DNA of 64,000 nucleotides from Deroplatys truncata (GCA_030765065.1 CM060990.1:661986618-662050617); one strand, 5' to 3'. Counted from the first letter of the stretch, positions 45,515 to 57,548 are shown. Notes: a model not told the origin generated them from the letters alone. Numbers and translations are program-made.

Positions 45515-47466
45515 TGATACCGTAATTATCGACTGGAATATATAAATAATTAAATAAATAAATTACAGTAAGACAGAGAAATCATTGCAATAAATAGTTT
45601 TTGTATATTCAAACAGTGTATAAAGTAACAAGTTTGAGTTGAAATTTTTGTCCGGAAAGATGAAGGTAATTAGGCAGTCAGGTTAGCCAGAGTTCTTAGT
45701 GAGCCGAGAAGGAGTGAAAACGTAATTTCTGGGAATGCAGTTAGGGTTGAGTTTAGTACGTTACACAGGCATGTAGGCCAATTCTGGAAAAGAGAAAGGC
45801 ATTTACATCCTGAGAATTTAGCCAGTCTCGGTTAGTAACAAAGTCAGAGACGTAAGAACACGCAAGAATTGCAGATTCGCTGCAAGTGAAAAATCACGGT
45901 GGGGAAATTATATATAGGCGGAGCTAAAATTAATAAATATTCGTGCATCTAGATCCGAGGGTTACTCTCTTCCGTGGTACCGGGACTGGTATGCATCGAC
46001 ATTAGAGCACACAGTTGTGCACACATTAGTTACTCTTCTCTAGTACCACCAGCAGTACCATGTAGCCGTTCCTCCACTACGTTGATGATGATGGATGCTG
46101 TATTACGTACCTATAGATCTTCTTGATGCCCGTATGCTTGTGACGTATCTCGACGTTCTCGTAGACTGAAATCTGATGATCGTATAGCTGTATCCTTGCG
46201 TGTGTGTTAGTATGTTGTAATTGTTATTTTATAATTGTACCACGGCTGTTTTATTTGTGTCGGAGAGCACTTGTGTCTTGCCAGGGTTGGGTATGGAGGA
46301 GGTTAAAATATTTTGAACACACGTATTCTGTTAACTATTTCACTTGTATTTTGGATAAACCACATTAAATTCACAATTCACTATCACCTTTATTATATTA
46401 AAATGTGTATAACTGGTGGACTTTAAAAGCGTAGTTTTTAGCGTCTATTTAGAGACAAGCTTATACACTACGTTCCTGCTCAAACACTGACAAGCTTCTG
46501 TTAGCGTTCCCTTCAACTGTTCTTCTTAACGTACGTATTTGAATTATAGGCATGTATCAATATACCTGATTGGTGCTACTATCCAATAACATCCAATAAC
46601 AGTTTATGTTACATATATATATTTTTACAGACTTCCATCGTCTTAGTTACGAATCCAAGGTACGTAGATACTACTACATTTTTTTCGTAATTTTATTACT
46701 GGTTATACAGCCAACAATGAACTTTTCCCCTCATATTATATTTTATATGTTATAACGTTATATACTTGTTCTCTACCATGTGTACATTATAAATATATGT
46801 GTTTTAACATCCTCTTAATTATTATACGTACATTATTATCAAAGAAAATACATAACACGTAAAACTTATAACAAAATATTACAGAAAGAAATTATTAATG
46901 TGTTGATGCTGAAAAGCTGTGAATTAGATATCTTATTGCATTAATGAGTTATTGTATTAGTTTGTCCGTGGCTAGTACTATATGTTGTTTCAACCAATGT
47001 ATGTGATTTTAAGCGCCCGGTGACGCGCTTGTGTGAGTAGCGGCTAGCGTGAGGGATCCTACCGGTCACTTTTTAGCGACTCACGGCGAGTTAGGCTTCT
47101 AGTTTCTTCTGTTGCGGAAACAGTTCTTACAAGCCGTAAAATTGATCCTGCAGAAGTTGGCGGGTATAATAATTGTTATAGTTTCGAGTGCTAGAATTCA
47201 GAGTCAATATATTCCTTAATTTCAAACGGCGGTAACCCAATTCAAGAACTCAAATATTAGCTCACAATAAATTTCTCAGTCAAGTTAAACTGGTGTTGTC
47301 CTTCACAATACATCCACCCATACCCTGAGTGAAATTACTCATAGCTCTACCACTGGAGCAGCCGGCAGCAGAATCAACAGCAAATATTGGAGACAACGGG
47401 AAAAGGTAGCCACTACGTTTGTGTACCGAATTGTCACATCATTGAAGTATCCCACATCCACCTTCA
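45515..47466 (+). mobile_element. Solo LTR-L4 copy with LTR-L1 nested inside
   Basis: It begins TGATACCGTAATTATCG. Outside the nested insertion it follows the 32104-33079 copy (ttgcaataaatag, attcagagtcaatat, agcagccggcagcag). A candidate TSD, gcct, lies at 45511-45514 and 47467-47470, but the right end is tentative because this copy is about 30-40 bp longer there. Confidence 0.6.
46061..46992 (-). mobile_element. Solo LTR-L1, reverse copy, 4-bp TSD
   Basis: On the + strand it reads TGTAGCCGTTCCTCC ... tatgttgtttCA, flanked by ACCA at 46057-46060 and 46993-46996. It is the reverse complement of the 24517-25473 LTR with scattered differences. Confidence 0.85.
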
Positions 47467-47479
47467 GCCTCAGGTTAGG

Positions 47480-47645
47480 TTACCTTCCCTACATTTGTTA
47501 GCTATGAGGACTGAGGAAAGCCTGAAATCCTGAGAAAAAAAAACGTTAATAATAGCGGACGTTGCGGAATTTGCACTGCGGACTTCCCATTCATGAGTCC
47601 CTGCCTTAACGACCTCGACTACTCGTGTCGGTTTGGTTTTATCCG
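47480..47645 (-). repeat. Possible SINE-G copy
   Basis: gctatgaggactgaggaaa is followed by a tRNA-like complement (ggaatttgcactgcggactt and ccttaacgacctcgactact), parallel to 33600-33775. Confidence 0.45.
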
Positions 47646-47814
47646 GTACAACTTTAATTTAAATACTGTTTTAAAACTTACATTTTGTAGGTTTATATAT
47701 TAATGAAATAAATGAAATTTTAATTACATCACATAATAAATTCATCTTTTACCTAGAGTGCTAAATTAGAGTGTTCTTAGACAAACACACCTTGTTTTAT
47801 GTGTTATATAGGGT

Positions 47815-48300
47815 GTCCGGCCTACGTTTAACATTACAAACTTTTATAACTTTAGTTGTATCAGATCCAGATAAATAAAAGTTCACATATGATTAGTAGT
47901 CTCTTGCCATTTATGATTACAACAATGACAACAATATTCACATTATTAGGTTAGATTACAGTGTGCAAAGATGCGACATGAACACCACAACAGAAGATTT
48001 GTGGTGTTCTTGGACTGGCTAAAACAAAATCTGTGAAGCGTGTACAACGAAATTTTCGCCGTGAATTTAACCTTGGCCGTCACAACGGTGTCCCCTCCTA
48101 TGTAAGCATTATGAAATGGGGGAACCACACCCTGTTCTGTAGCATAAACCATGTTAACCACACACAGTAAACAGAATGAACAGACAGCTGCATATAACGT
48201 CATTTCCACTATACACCATGGCAAACAACATTGGACTGAACTGCAAATGCCGTTACCCTCCATAAGCGCGTGATCTTAACTACCGCTGAGCGCGGTCCTT
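47815..48300 (+). pseudogene. DUF4817-type transposon remnant, 5' part
   Basis: Begins with a terminus-like gggtgtccggcctacgttta. Plus-strand frames from about 47985 then read RRFVVFLDWL and TKSVKRVQRNFRREFNLGRH with SYVSIMKW, matching the DUF4817 N-terminal helix pattern. No catalytic part. The 105-residue minus-strand frame here is a shadow. Confidence 0.5.
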
Positions 48301-48774
48301 TAATCCCATACCTAATACGACTCAGACCCGTCGGTCACCAGTCGCATAGTTCAAGATAAACACAGTATTTGAGTACGAGTTTTTCAAGAATAACATGTTA
48401 TTCGCAGCACAGTAATTTACAAGGTTTATACGAAATTTTCCCCTTTTACGCTGTTTTTTCTTTGCTAAAACCATTATAAAAACGCTCTGTTTTTAGAAAC
48501 TATGCCGTTATAGATACCAAGTTAATTCTTGTTACATTTTTCGTGTCCAAATTGCCTGGAATTTGGCTTCGCGAACCTAAATATTCTCAAACCGCATATC
48601 CAACCAAAGATTCTTCAAACATTGGAGGTAAAAGTTAAACTGTTTTTGATAACCTAAATCCCGAAATTAATTTTAGAAACAAAATCAAAGATGTCAGCTT
48701 TTGTACCTTTTTTTTAAACTTTCACCATTCTCTCCTTAACTCACACTAACCCTAATATATATTTTAATGTTCTT
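48301..48774. other. AT-rich sequence, nothing recognised
   Basis: No supported frame or repeat. Confidence 0.4.
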
Positions 48775-48789
48775 AAAATTACTTACCAG

Positions 48790-49142
48790 TGCGGCGCCGT
48801 GGCCGAGTGGTTAGACCGCTCGCCTCTCGCCAAGGCGGTCCGGATTCTTTTCCAGGGACCCGCATGTGGGATTTGTGGTGGACGAAGCAGCGTCTGGGCG
48901 GATTTTATCGAGGTTCTCCGGTTTCCCCCACCGTTCATTCCATCCTCACCTTTCCTTTCATCCCTTTCGCCTTCATTTCATATCATCTTCTTCCCTCAAT
49001 TTCATTCCTGGCTATGAACCGGTTTCGGGCTCTTCATTCTCTGATTCAATGTTCGTCTCCTCTACAGACCCCTGACCCTAGGCACGGTTGTAAGTCCTAG
49101 GGGATGTATACCCTACATGCGAGGAAGGTGGGCCGACTAAGT
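48790..49142 (+). repeat. SINE-C copy with a Ser/Leu-type tRNA-like head
   Basis: The head gccgtggccgagtggttaga is typical of class II tRNA A-box regions. The body is C/T-rich and the tail reads ctgaccctaggcac then tgtaagtcctagggg. The flanks aaaattacttaccag (48775-48789) and aaaattagttatcag (49143-49157) form a 15-bp TSD with two mismatches. Confidence 0.75.
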
Positions 49143-49217
49143 AAAATTAGTTATCAGCACCATACGATCATATAACACCATCTCTCCACGAGTTGTTATA
49201 GCTCCATTTAATTACCG

Positions 49218-49735
49218 TAAAGGTAAAGGCACGTATCGTGGAGGGGCCCCCGAAACCGGGGCAGAGCACCGTACGCTGACCAGTTGGCCCCTTGTGCTTC
49301 CAACGTGACTCCATGAAGGGGAGCATGGACGGGGTACCTAACGTTTCCAGATATGGCGCACTGGACGCCGCACGGTCCTTACCCACAAGCCACCAACCTC
49401 CAGGATGCCCCGGAGCGAAGCCCCACGCTGAGGAGAGACATAACTGAGCGGTTCCTCAGGGAAGAAACCTTTACAGAGCGCAAGCCACCGCCCAGCCGCA
49501 ACCCGCCGAACACCGTCGTCAGGTCCTAGAACCCTGAAACAGATGACAAGGCAAATGATGGATACAGGTAATGAGAGGAAGGAGAGTCGTGGTAGAAGAT
49601 GAATCACCCCAGCATTCGCCTGGCGACTCGGGGAAAGCACGAAAAACCCATGGACCAGAGTGGATGGTCGCCGAGGATCGATCCTGGGACCTCTCGAATG
49701 CGAGCCATAGCCTTAACCGCCTGAGCCATCCCGTT
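49218..49735 (-). repeat. SINE-B copy, diverged tail
   Basis: The head complement at 49675-49735 (gggacctctcgaatgcgagc; ccttaaccgcctgagccatc) and body cagcattcgcctgg and cacgaaaaacccatgg match the family. The tail half (49218-49500) is GC-rich and more divergent. Confidence 0.65.
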
Positions 49736-50196
49736 CGGTTCTAATTGATCGTAGAAACATTCAGTGTCTTTCACTTCTCTTTAAACTTATTAACACTTCT
49801 TCCTCTACATATCTAGCTTCTCGCTTTAAAACTTTGTCCCTATCTCACAACCCTCGTACACGCTCAGAAAATCGTCACATACTTTCAATAGCACTTCACT
49901 GGATACTTCTATACTCATCACATTCTACTGTGAAGGTTGCTAGGCTCTGGAATTCTCTGACACAGGTTGTAAGGGCTGTCAAGCTTTATATGTTTTTCGT
50001 CGTAGTTGCAGATTTTAGTTAAAAACAACTGTTAATTTAGAGGAAATATCTTCATTTTCATTGCATATGCCGCGTGAGTCTTCTCATCCTGCGGATTTGT
50101 AACTACGCAAACCTGCATTTTACCAACAATCCGAAATGCAGGTGCTGACACCGCATTCACCAGCCTGCTGATTAGGGCTACGATGGTGCTGGTTGT
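49736..50196. other. Sequence without a recognised feature
   Basis: One short frame (49834-50022) contains WNSLTQVVRAVK, reminiscent of the end of LINE ORF2 proteins. Too short to call. Confidence 0.3.
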
Positions 50197-50765
50197 TGAG
50201 GCAGTATTTTTAACACTTAAATGATTTCAGTCAAATTATATAATATGTAAATTCAATAACAGCCCGCCTTGAAGCAATATGCGTATGTAATAATTTGTAA
50301 AATGTATGTAACAGTCATTGCATATGCTTATATTATTGTAAACATGTTCAATAATGTCATGTGAATGCATTACGTAATTTAATAATGTAGGAGCTGTGAG
50401 AAATAGGTCAAAAATTGCTAACAAAGAGGTAACAATGAGGTAACCTTGAGGCAATAATGAATTTGAAAGTTTAATTGCTACTAGTCATTATTGGAGCAAC
50501 AATAATGTAAAATTTTAGACAGTTTATAAAATAGTCAATCAACAACCAGAAAAAGCTTTAGTAAAATGAAGGTATTCTATTGGAGTAGGATTAGCCAATC
50601 AGAAACTGAAAAGGAGAAACATTTACAAATTTAGAGTTAGTTGCCTGCAGACAGGGATTGTAACCGGATGCGTGATGCGTCCTTGAGACATTTTATACGT
50701 ATTTTGTGTGAGACAAAAACAGTTTACGTGTTAAAAAGTGCAAGTATTTAATAAAAACATCTCAC

Positions 50766-50809
<44 letters not shown>

Positions 50810-51138
50810 GTGAAGTGTTATTTAAATAGTGTCAAGAATTAATAAATAGGAGTGAATTAAAAATTATAATCTGTGTAAGCCTACATTCTTGTAGCTTCAC
50901 AACCCTACCAAGAGAAACGCGTCTCTAACAATAATACTGACGCAGCCGAGGCAAACATAAATATATAATATTTAAAGAAACAGTCAAATTACAAAGTTAA
51001 TATTTTTTTAAACTTGGGACAAAGGCCACCTGAAAGTACATTTGGGGCGAAGGCTACCGGAAAGCGGGTATTATACGTGTGGTTGCAACTACTACAAGTT
51101 CGGCTCCCCAACAGTTGAAATATAATACAACTACTTCA
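50197..51138 (-). mobile_element. Solo LTR-L2, reverse copy
   Basis: On the + strand it reads TGAGGCAGTATTTTTAAC ... caactacttCA, the reverse complement of 42602-43523, including the attggctaat complement and the ctccccaaca block. No matching TSD was found, so it may have recombined with another insertion. A TC microsatellite lies inside. Confidence 0.7.
50769..50806. repeat. (TC)n microsatellite inside LTR-L2
   Basis: About 19 TC units, absent from the sister LTR at the corresponding place (around 42960). Confidence 0.9.
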
Positions 51139-52230
51139 ATACAAACTACTTCAAACTGACACCAAAGCGTGGTAAAAAAAAATAACGTAACAAACTATCT
51201 TCTTCAAACTGGCTTTCCATACGTAGCAGCAACAACGTAAAAATAAAATCATTCTTCATTGTTAACGCTCCTCTAGTAGGGCAATGCTTAAGATGTTGAA
51301 AAGTCATAGTGAAGGTCGGAAGTTCAAATCACACCTACGAATAAATGAGATTTTTATTCATTTCTGTTCATGTTTCGAGAACGTTCTAGCAAATCATGGT
51401 TTCTTTCCAAATGCACTAGAAAGTGGATTTGTATATTCTAACAAGTAACAATCTGTGTTGTAATGAAATTCACATAATTAAACTAATTAACTGAAACGAC
51501 AATTCCATGTCAAACCATCAATTCTCGTTTAATTTACTGAACATAAAAAGTACCTTCATTACTAAAGGGCAACGCGCACACTTGAGCTACGAGTGTAAAT
51601 CACTGGACGCAGTCATTTCGGCCAAAATTGATTCTACGCGATGCAGTGGACAGTGTTTTACTGCATAACTTCTCAATCCGGAGGTTGAGAAGACTCACAT
51701 GGTAGAGTATACCTAGGCATATTTTTAAGACGTTCATTACCGTTAATTTATTATCTCTATATTCATTAACTTAAGTTTATTGTTCTTCGAATACTTGTGT
51801 TTTTTCATTTTTGTGTTCCTTTGGATATTGTCTAACTGTACCATCAATATGTTCAGGATATTTCTAGGTGGTTGAGTGGAAGAGAAGGCCAAATCCTTAG
51901 CTCTGCCACAATAAATAAATGGTAATAATAAAGACAACGTCTATTCTAAACCCATTTGTTTCATAAATTACAAACACGGTTTTCCCGCCCTGAAATAAGG
52001 CATTTATTGGAGACTATAATAACATTTAAAATGATGATTGTGAATTGTCGTTGTACTATTTAAATATAATTACCCGAAACATCTCAATTGCTATAGGCCA
52101 GCCGAAATAGATCGCGTTTTATTTTTAACTTGAATCCTCATTTTACACTCCGCGCTTCATAGTCCTGCGAGTGATGTAAATTTGAAAATAGTTTACTGTA
52201 TTAACATTCCAGACTTAATAAAGAAACTAT
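51139..52230. other. AT-rich sequence, nothing firm
   Basis: A B-box-like agttcaaatcacacct near 51320 is isolated. No gene or repeat boundary supported. Confidence 0.35.
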
Positions 52231-52429
52231 AGTCCGTGAGGTTTAAGTAGTCGTGTCCCTTTTAGACAGAGAAAGAAATACTCACCATCTCGCTCTCACT
52301 CTATGGTGACACAGGAAAAGCAGATACACCAGCCAAACACGCATCAGTGGCGTGGTGCCCTTCCTCCTCTCCGACCGTTGTTCTCCATTCTCCGATTCAC
52401 TTTCAGAAACTTCAAACAAATCTTCGTAC

Positions 52430-53580
52430 TCATCCTTCCGATTCCGATTCTTCTAGATTTATGACTAATCTGTCCGTAATTTCTTCTACCAGACCGTCTT
52501 TCTCCCAGTAAAACTGTTCAGTGTTTTGTACATGCTCACACGCCCTTTTCCAGTTGCCTGGAGTCACTTTTGTAATCGCATTATCAAACAGTGCTTTTAC
52601 ATCACCACTTTTAAATGAATTATTATGTTTGGCAACAAGAGGGAAATCATTTTCATCACCGTCACACTTCCACATCTTGTTTCTCGTATGGTTTATATTT
52701 ACCCAGGTTTCGTCCAGGTACACTATAGGCTTACCAGTAGCCCTCAGTTCCTTCTTCTTAAAAACTGAAATCGTTTAGAAACAATATTCATCCATTCCAT
52801 TAAAAAGCGCCTTTCTTTCGAATTTTTACTACAACTGAAATGGAGGTTTTTAAGAATTTTTATTAACGACCACGCGCTTTCTTTCAGTACGTCTTTAACT
52901 TTTAAAGCCCCGTATATGTCCTGCAAAGTAGGCAGAAAGTCCGTACGATATAACGAGTAGATTGTTCGTTTAATACAGCTGCCGTGAATGAGCATTTATG
53001 TTTTTTGCGATCTCCTATTCGGGCGCTTCTTGCCTGGAGTTTGCAACCTACCACTACTAGCTTCAACGTTTTTGTGTTCTTTTAAAATTCGCTGGACGGA
53101 ACGAGCAGAAATACCTGTAACAGCAGCAGTTCTGTCTACTATACTTGTCACTGAAATAGTCGGTTTGTCACATTTCAATGTGTCACATTCATCACTGAAG
53201 AAACTGTGTACTTTAACTACCATTTCCCTACCATCTGGCAGAAAGTCCGTACGATATAACGAGTAGATTGTTCGTTTAATACAGCTGCCGTGAATGAGCA
53301 TTTATGTTTTTTGCGATCTCCTATTCGGGCGCTTCTTGCCTGGAGTTTGCAACCTACCACTACTAGCTTCAACGTTTTTGTGTTCTTTTAAAATTCGCTG
53401 GACGGAACGAGCAGAAATACCTGTAACAGCAGCAGTTCTGTCTACTATACTTGTCACTGAAATAGTCGGTTTGTCACATTTCAATGTGTCACATTCATCA
53501 CTGAAGAAACTGTGTACTTTAACTACCATTTCCCTACCATCTGGTTTTAGAACTTTCCCTCTAAACCCAATTCGAAACAA
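52430..53580 (-). pseudogene. Transposase with duplicated N-terminus and deleted core
   Basis: Reading down the minus strand, the N-terminus at 53580-53302 has an HTH (RTAAVTGISARSVQRILKEH) and GKKRPNRRSQK. The same part repeats at 53301-52996, and RFQFLRR ends the following segment (52995-52744). Then MYLDETWVNINH (start of the DDE domain, about 52723-52690) jumps directly to the C-terminal WKRACEHVQNTEQFYW and GLVEEITDRLVINLEES. The middle of the catalytic domain, including two acidic residues, is missing. Frames break between segments. Confidence 0.7.
52931..53542. repeat. 306-bp tandem duplication
   Basis: 52931-53236 and 53237-53542 appear identical by eye; ggcagaaagtcc starts at 52931 and 53237. 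The unit is 102 codons long and the junction uses a 3-4 bp overlap (ctgg). It lies in the transposase N-terminal coding region. Confidence 0.9.
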
Positions 53581-53856
53581 TACGAATAAACCAAAACTAC
53601 TAGAAAATAATTAAACATTATATCCATATGTTGTAACACTGAAAACATCTTCAAAACAGCAAACCCCCAGCCCATACGCCACTGCAACCTTCAGTCAGCA
53701 TACAACAGAATTGGGAGGGTTGTGAGCTTTTACGGGTCTGGAATTTCCACCAATCGCAAAAAGAACTAGTTGCTGTCCCATCCCCTCTGCTAGACAAAGA
53801 TAACACTCTGTGTGAGACAAGGACAGTAGAAAACCTGCCAAGTTAAACCTCACAGA

Positions 53857-54620
53857 GTGTTTTTTGTAAGTTGTGTTACATATGATCCACATGAATGGAG
53901 GCTATTTATTGATTCCAGTAAAAGAAGTCTTAAGGGTGTGTTGCTTCAATGCTCTTTCTTCAGTTCCAGTTCTTCAGTTCTCAGTAGGCTGAAGGAGAAT
54001 TATGAAAGTTTGAAATCTGTTTTGGAGAGAATTAAATGTGTTGAACACCAGGGTTGATGTGTGGAGATTTGAAATTAATCTGTATGATATTAGGCCAACA
54101 ACAGGGATTCACAAAATGTCCATGTTATTTATGCGAGTGGGATAGAGAACAAGAGACAAACATTGGAAACAAAGACAACGGCCCAAAAGAGAAAGTTTAA
54201 CGCCAGGTAGTAAGAACATAGTAAAAGGGTAGCCTAGTGGATCCTAAGAAAATTCGTTTACCACCTCCTCATATAAAACTTGGCGTAATAAAACATTTCA
54301 TAAAAGCACTTGATCAAGATCGTAATTGTTTCAAATATCTCAGTGTCAAATTTCCGGCTCTTTCTAAAGCAAAAATAATAGAAGGAATCTTTGTGGGTCC
54401 GCAAATCAGGGATCTATTTAAAGACAGGCACTTTGAAGCTACTATGACTTCTGAAGAGAAAAATGCTTGGAATGCATTTAAAGAAGTTGCAGATGCGACA
54501 TTTAGCAATAAAAACGCTCACAAATTCATTTGTAGCTCTTATACAACTCATGAGTATATACATTTTCCGAAGAAAATATGTGAATACTTAATTTTTTATT
54601 TGCAAAAAAACCTGACGTGA
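53857..54620 (+). pseudogene. Remnant of a repetitive arthropod protein of unknown function
   Basis: Plus-strand frames give EWRLFIDSSKRSLKGVLLQ (53893-53950), then in another frame CGDLKLICMILGQQQGFTK and CPCYLCEWDRE (about 54060-54150), then DPKKIRLPPPHIKLGVIKHF to GIFVGPQIRDLFKDR (54237-54430). From memory this order matches a protein found in many copies in aphids and other arthropods, of unknown origin and function. Frameshifts near 54055 and 54200 and a changed 3' end after about 54525 make it a pseudogene. It starts right at the end of the preceding transposon, which may have inserted into it. Confidence 0.55.
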
Positions 54621-55265
54621 TGGAGAAAAACGGAAGTTATTTTTGAAATCAGTGGTACTGAAATATTAAGAATCACCTTGCAAATGTAAAACAGCTCACA
54701 AAAAATGTTTATTTGTAGACCTGTGTAATTTATGAATGTCTATAGTAGCGAAGTGTAATTCGGTTTGTAATGGTTCTGAAGCTATAGAATAATAAAGGCA
54801 AGTTTTTTTTCTTCTAACTTTACTAATGTTTCAATATATCCCTCATATTTGTATGTCATCTGCTAATCCTTAACGGAGTGTTGCATCTCTCATTTTCTAG
54901 ACTGTACTCTTCGCGTGGTTTGTGTACGTCGGAAGTTAACACAGACACTGGGCATGCAGCTGTATAACGTCTATGCACACGCAACCTGACGACAAGCCGC
55001 ACAAACCCCTCATGATTAATAATGAAGTAGGTGATGTGGGCAAACCAGAGATGTAATAGTTTTGGTTGTGTTATAGGAACTCATGATGGACCACACTTTA
55101 ATACAGTTTAGAACGTGCAGATGGATGTATAAAAATAAAAAGTATCCTCAAACAACATTTAGTAATTAAAAACTGTATGTTTAGTTAATCCCAGGGCCCA
55201 TTTTTGGGGAGCACTGGGGAGTACGGACCTAAAAGAAATAAAACATTATTAATCTCTGTTTTACT
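54621..55265. other. Sequence without a recognised feature
   Basis: No motif-bearing frame or repeat boundary found. Confidence 0.4.
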
Positions 55266-55775
55266 AAGCGAGATGGCTCCGTGGTAACGTTTGAGGCTCG
55301 CATTCGGGAGGTCCTGGGTTCGATTCCTGGATCCGGACACTCTCACCCTGGGTGTTTCGTGGTTTTCCCTGATTAGCAAGGCGAATGCACGAATTTCGTT
55401 TCCATAGTTTCTTATCATTTCGCTTTCCCTTTCATTTTAAGGTAGGCTTAGGGACTTTGCAGTGTCGATCGGTGTCGGATGGATGGCGCAGTTGCATGCT
55501 CGTTGAAAAGTTCTTTTCGGCCCTGCCAGGTTGCAGCCTCCTGAGTCAAGTTCTCACCGGTTCCTCCAGAGGGAAGCCTCTCTGACGCCGGTATGACCGG
55601 GTCATCAAACTTAGAGTTGTTATGGAACTCTGCGCGTCTCTGTCCAACGGTTTGCTTGCTGCCATTATCCTCCTTTGGGTCCTTCACCTCCTCCGTTCCT
55701 CCTGGAATGTTAAACACAAACGATCCGCGTTGGGTCGAGGTGCTAGGGTCCATTCCGTTTCCTGGTCATAGGTCA
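55266..55775 (+). repeat. SINE-B copy, best full-length example
   Basis: Head gcgagatggctccgtggtaa, B-box gggttcgattcctgg near 55316-55330, body cgtggttttccctgattagc and cggtgtcggatggatggcgc, tail cctcctccgttcctcctgga and gggtcgaggtgctagggtcc. Used as the reference for ordering the other copies. Confidence 0.8.
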
Positions 55776-55901
55776 TACGCCATTCCCTGCTTTTAGAAAT
55801 AAACTTAAAATAAGTCTTATTCTTACTGTTTATTTGCTGCCTTTTGTAATTAACTTGTTCTTGAAGTGTAGTGATATCGAAATAATAAATCAATTGACTG
55901 A

Positions 55902-56387
55902 AGTAGTATATATAGAGGGATTCTGGGCCACTTTTGCGTTTAGATGGGAAAGGATAGGGAAAACGAGGGTAGATGTGACGGTTCACGGAGGAAAATGCGT
56001 TTATATGGGAGAGATAGGGACAACGAGGGTCGATGCTAGGTTAGACAGGGGTTGAAGGAGTGGGGATGCGCTTTAAATGAGGGGAGGGAATACGAGGAGA
56101 GGTACTAGACTATCATCTGTTAACGTTTTCCCTATCTTTTCCATATAAACGTACACTCCACACCTCAAACTCCTTCTAGCCTAGCACTTTTTCCTCGTAT
56201 TCCCTCCCCTCATATAAAGCGCATCCCCACTCCTTCAACCCCTGTCTAACCTAGCATCGACCCTCGTTGTCCCTATCTCTCCCATATAAACGCATTTTCC
56301 TCCGTGAACCGTCACATCTACCCTCGTTTTCCCTATCCTTTCCCATCTAAACGCAAAAGTGGCCCAGAATCCCTCTATATATACTAC
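55902..56387. mobile_element. Young inverted-repeat element, 196-bp arms, 7-bp TSD
   Basis: The arms 55903-56098 and 56192-56387 are reverse complements with one difference seen by eye (ctttaaatgagg against ctttatatgagg). The flanks share tgactga at 55895-55901 and 56388-56394. Each arm contains three diverged sub-repeats (gcgtttagatgggaaagg, gcgtttatatgggagaga, gcgctttaaatgagggga). The 93-bp spacer holds a more diverged relative. No coding capacity: a MITE or foldback. Confidence 0.85.
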
Positions 56388-56640
56388 TGACTGATTACAT
56401 TGAAATCTTCTGAAGTTCTTTTCCTATCCTGTGGCTGTTTTTACATCACTGTTGAGATGCGAAAAGTTACATTTATCATGGTTATGATAAACTAGAAACA
56501 GGGAAGGATCACCGCACTTAAGCGTACACGAAGGCCTATTGTATTTCTGGAAACCTCCAGGAGGAAGTGGTGAAGCGAAAGACACAGAGGATGACCAAAT
56601 CCGAGACGTCAGACCTCGAGCTCCCTAGTGTTTCCAAATA

Positions 56641-56892
56641 CAGTAGAACTCCAGTTATCCGGATTAATTATGACCGCACCGGATTTGGAAAATCAAATAT
56701 GCGGATAATTGGATAAATTATGAGAAACTGTCATTTCTTGAACATATCGGTCAGAATCAGTTATTTTGCTGTCTTTTATCGTTTTCGTGCTGCCAAGTCT
56801 CGCATACACGTAAGCAGTAGCCACTTAACTATGTATTTTTCCCCCTCAAAGTCATCCGGATAGTTGGAGTTCGGATAATTGGAGTTCTACTG
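56641..56892. mobile_element. pogo/Tigger-like MITE
   Basis: Ends are cagtagaactccagttatcc and ggataattggagttctactg, inverted repeats of about 22 bp in the style of pogo-group elements (CAGTAGAACCTC...ATCCG). TA precedes the left end; the right TA appears mutated. 252 bp, no transposase. Confidence 0.75.
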
Positions 56893-57534
56893 AATTACAT
56901 TCTGATGCTGGCAACACCACCACAGGCCCACTTCTCCCCACGAAGAGGTCTCTCTGAAGGTCCGTCGCACAACGAACGCCAGGGCAGACAGTTCTTCAAA
57001 GCAACTCCACTGCCACCGCCACTTGCCTCGCCCGCCGATCACTCGCCTCTTCAAGCTTGTCACCAACTGTTTTATATGCTCTCCCTCACCTAAGGAATTA
57101 AAATTGGAGATTATGGAATCCATTTCAAGTAAACAATATAGAACAACACTGGAATTAGGGAATATTTGTAGAACTGAAATCCTTAAAACATTGAAACCGC
57201 GTTGAAGTTGACGGTCTATTTCGGTAGTTGGGGTGAAGAGGCGGGCGAGGACGGGAAAGGATGCATAGTATGTTTAGAAATGCCTGGCTTCCTCGCTGTC
57301 CGTCCTCGGCGACGTCGCCTATTGTCTTCTTGTGTCGATTGAGCTATGAGACTTTTTAGATTTCTCGGGGTGGAATTTTCTAATACTGTGCAATAATAAC
57401 TCCGGGTTAGTTATTATTTTCTTATACATAAATATGTTTACATGTATATGTAAACCTACTACACGAAATCGAACCCGCCATCTCATATAAGTGTTTAACA
57501 CTCAGTTCCGTTTACCCACGTATCTCAGTATTAG
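56893..57534. other. Mixed GC-rich and AT-rich sequence, nothing recognised
   Basis: The GC-rich block at 56910-57060 has frames on both strands without known motifs. Confidence 0.35.
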
Positions 57535-57548
57535 CATTTGCCAGAAGT

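Larger units (their letters stand above)
52231..53858 (-). mobile_element. Rearranged Tc1/mariner-like DNA transposon
   Basis: Both ends carry the word gtgaggtttaa in inverted orientation (52236-52246 and, as ttaaacctcac, 53843-53853), embedded in imperfect terminal repeats. Inside is a minus-strand transposase gene lacking its middle and with its N-terminal coding part duplicated in tandem. Confidence 0.65.

Noticed and set aside
47946..48263. 105-residue cysteine-rich minus-strand protein with a hydrophobic stretch
   Set aside because: It lies opposite a DUF4817-type remnant read on the + strand, so it is better explained as a shadow.
48790..48870. tRNA-Ser/Leu gene
   Set aside because: The A-box region is good, but the downstream part does not close a cloverleaf, and a SINE body with TSD follows.
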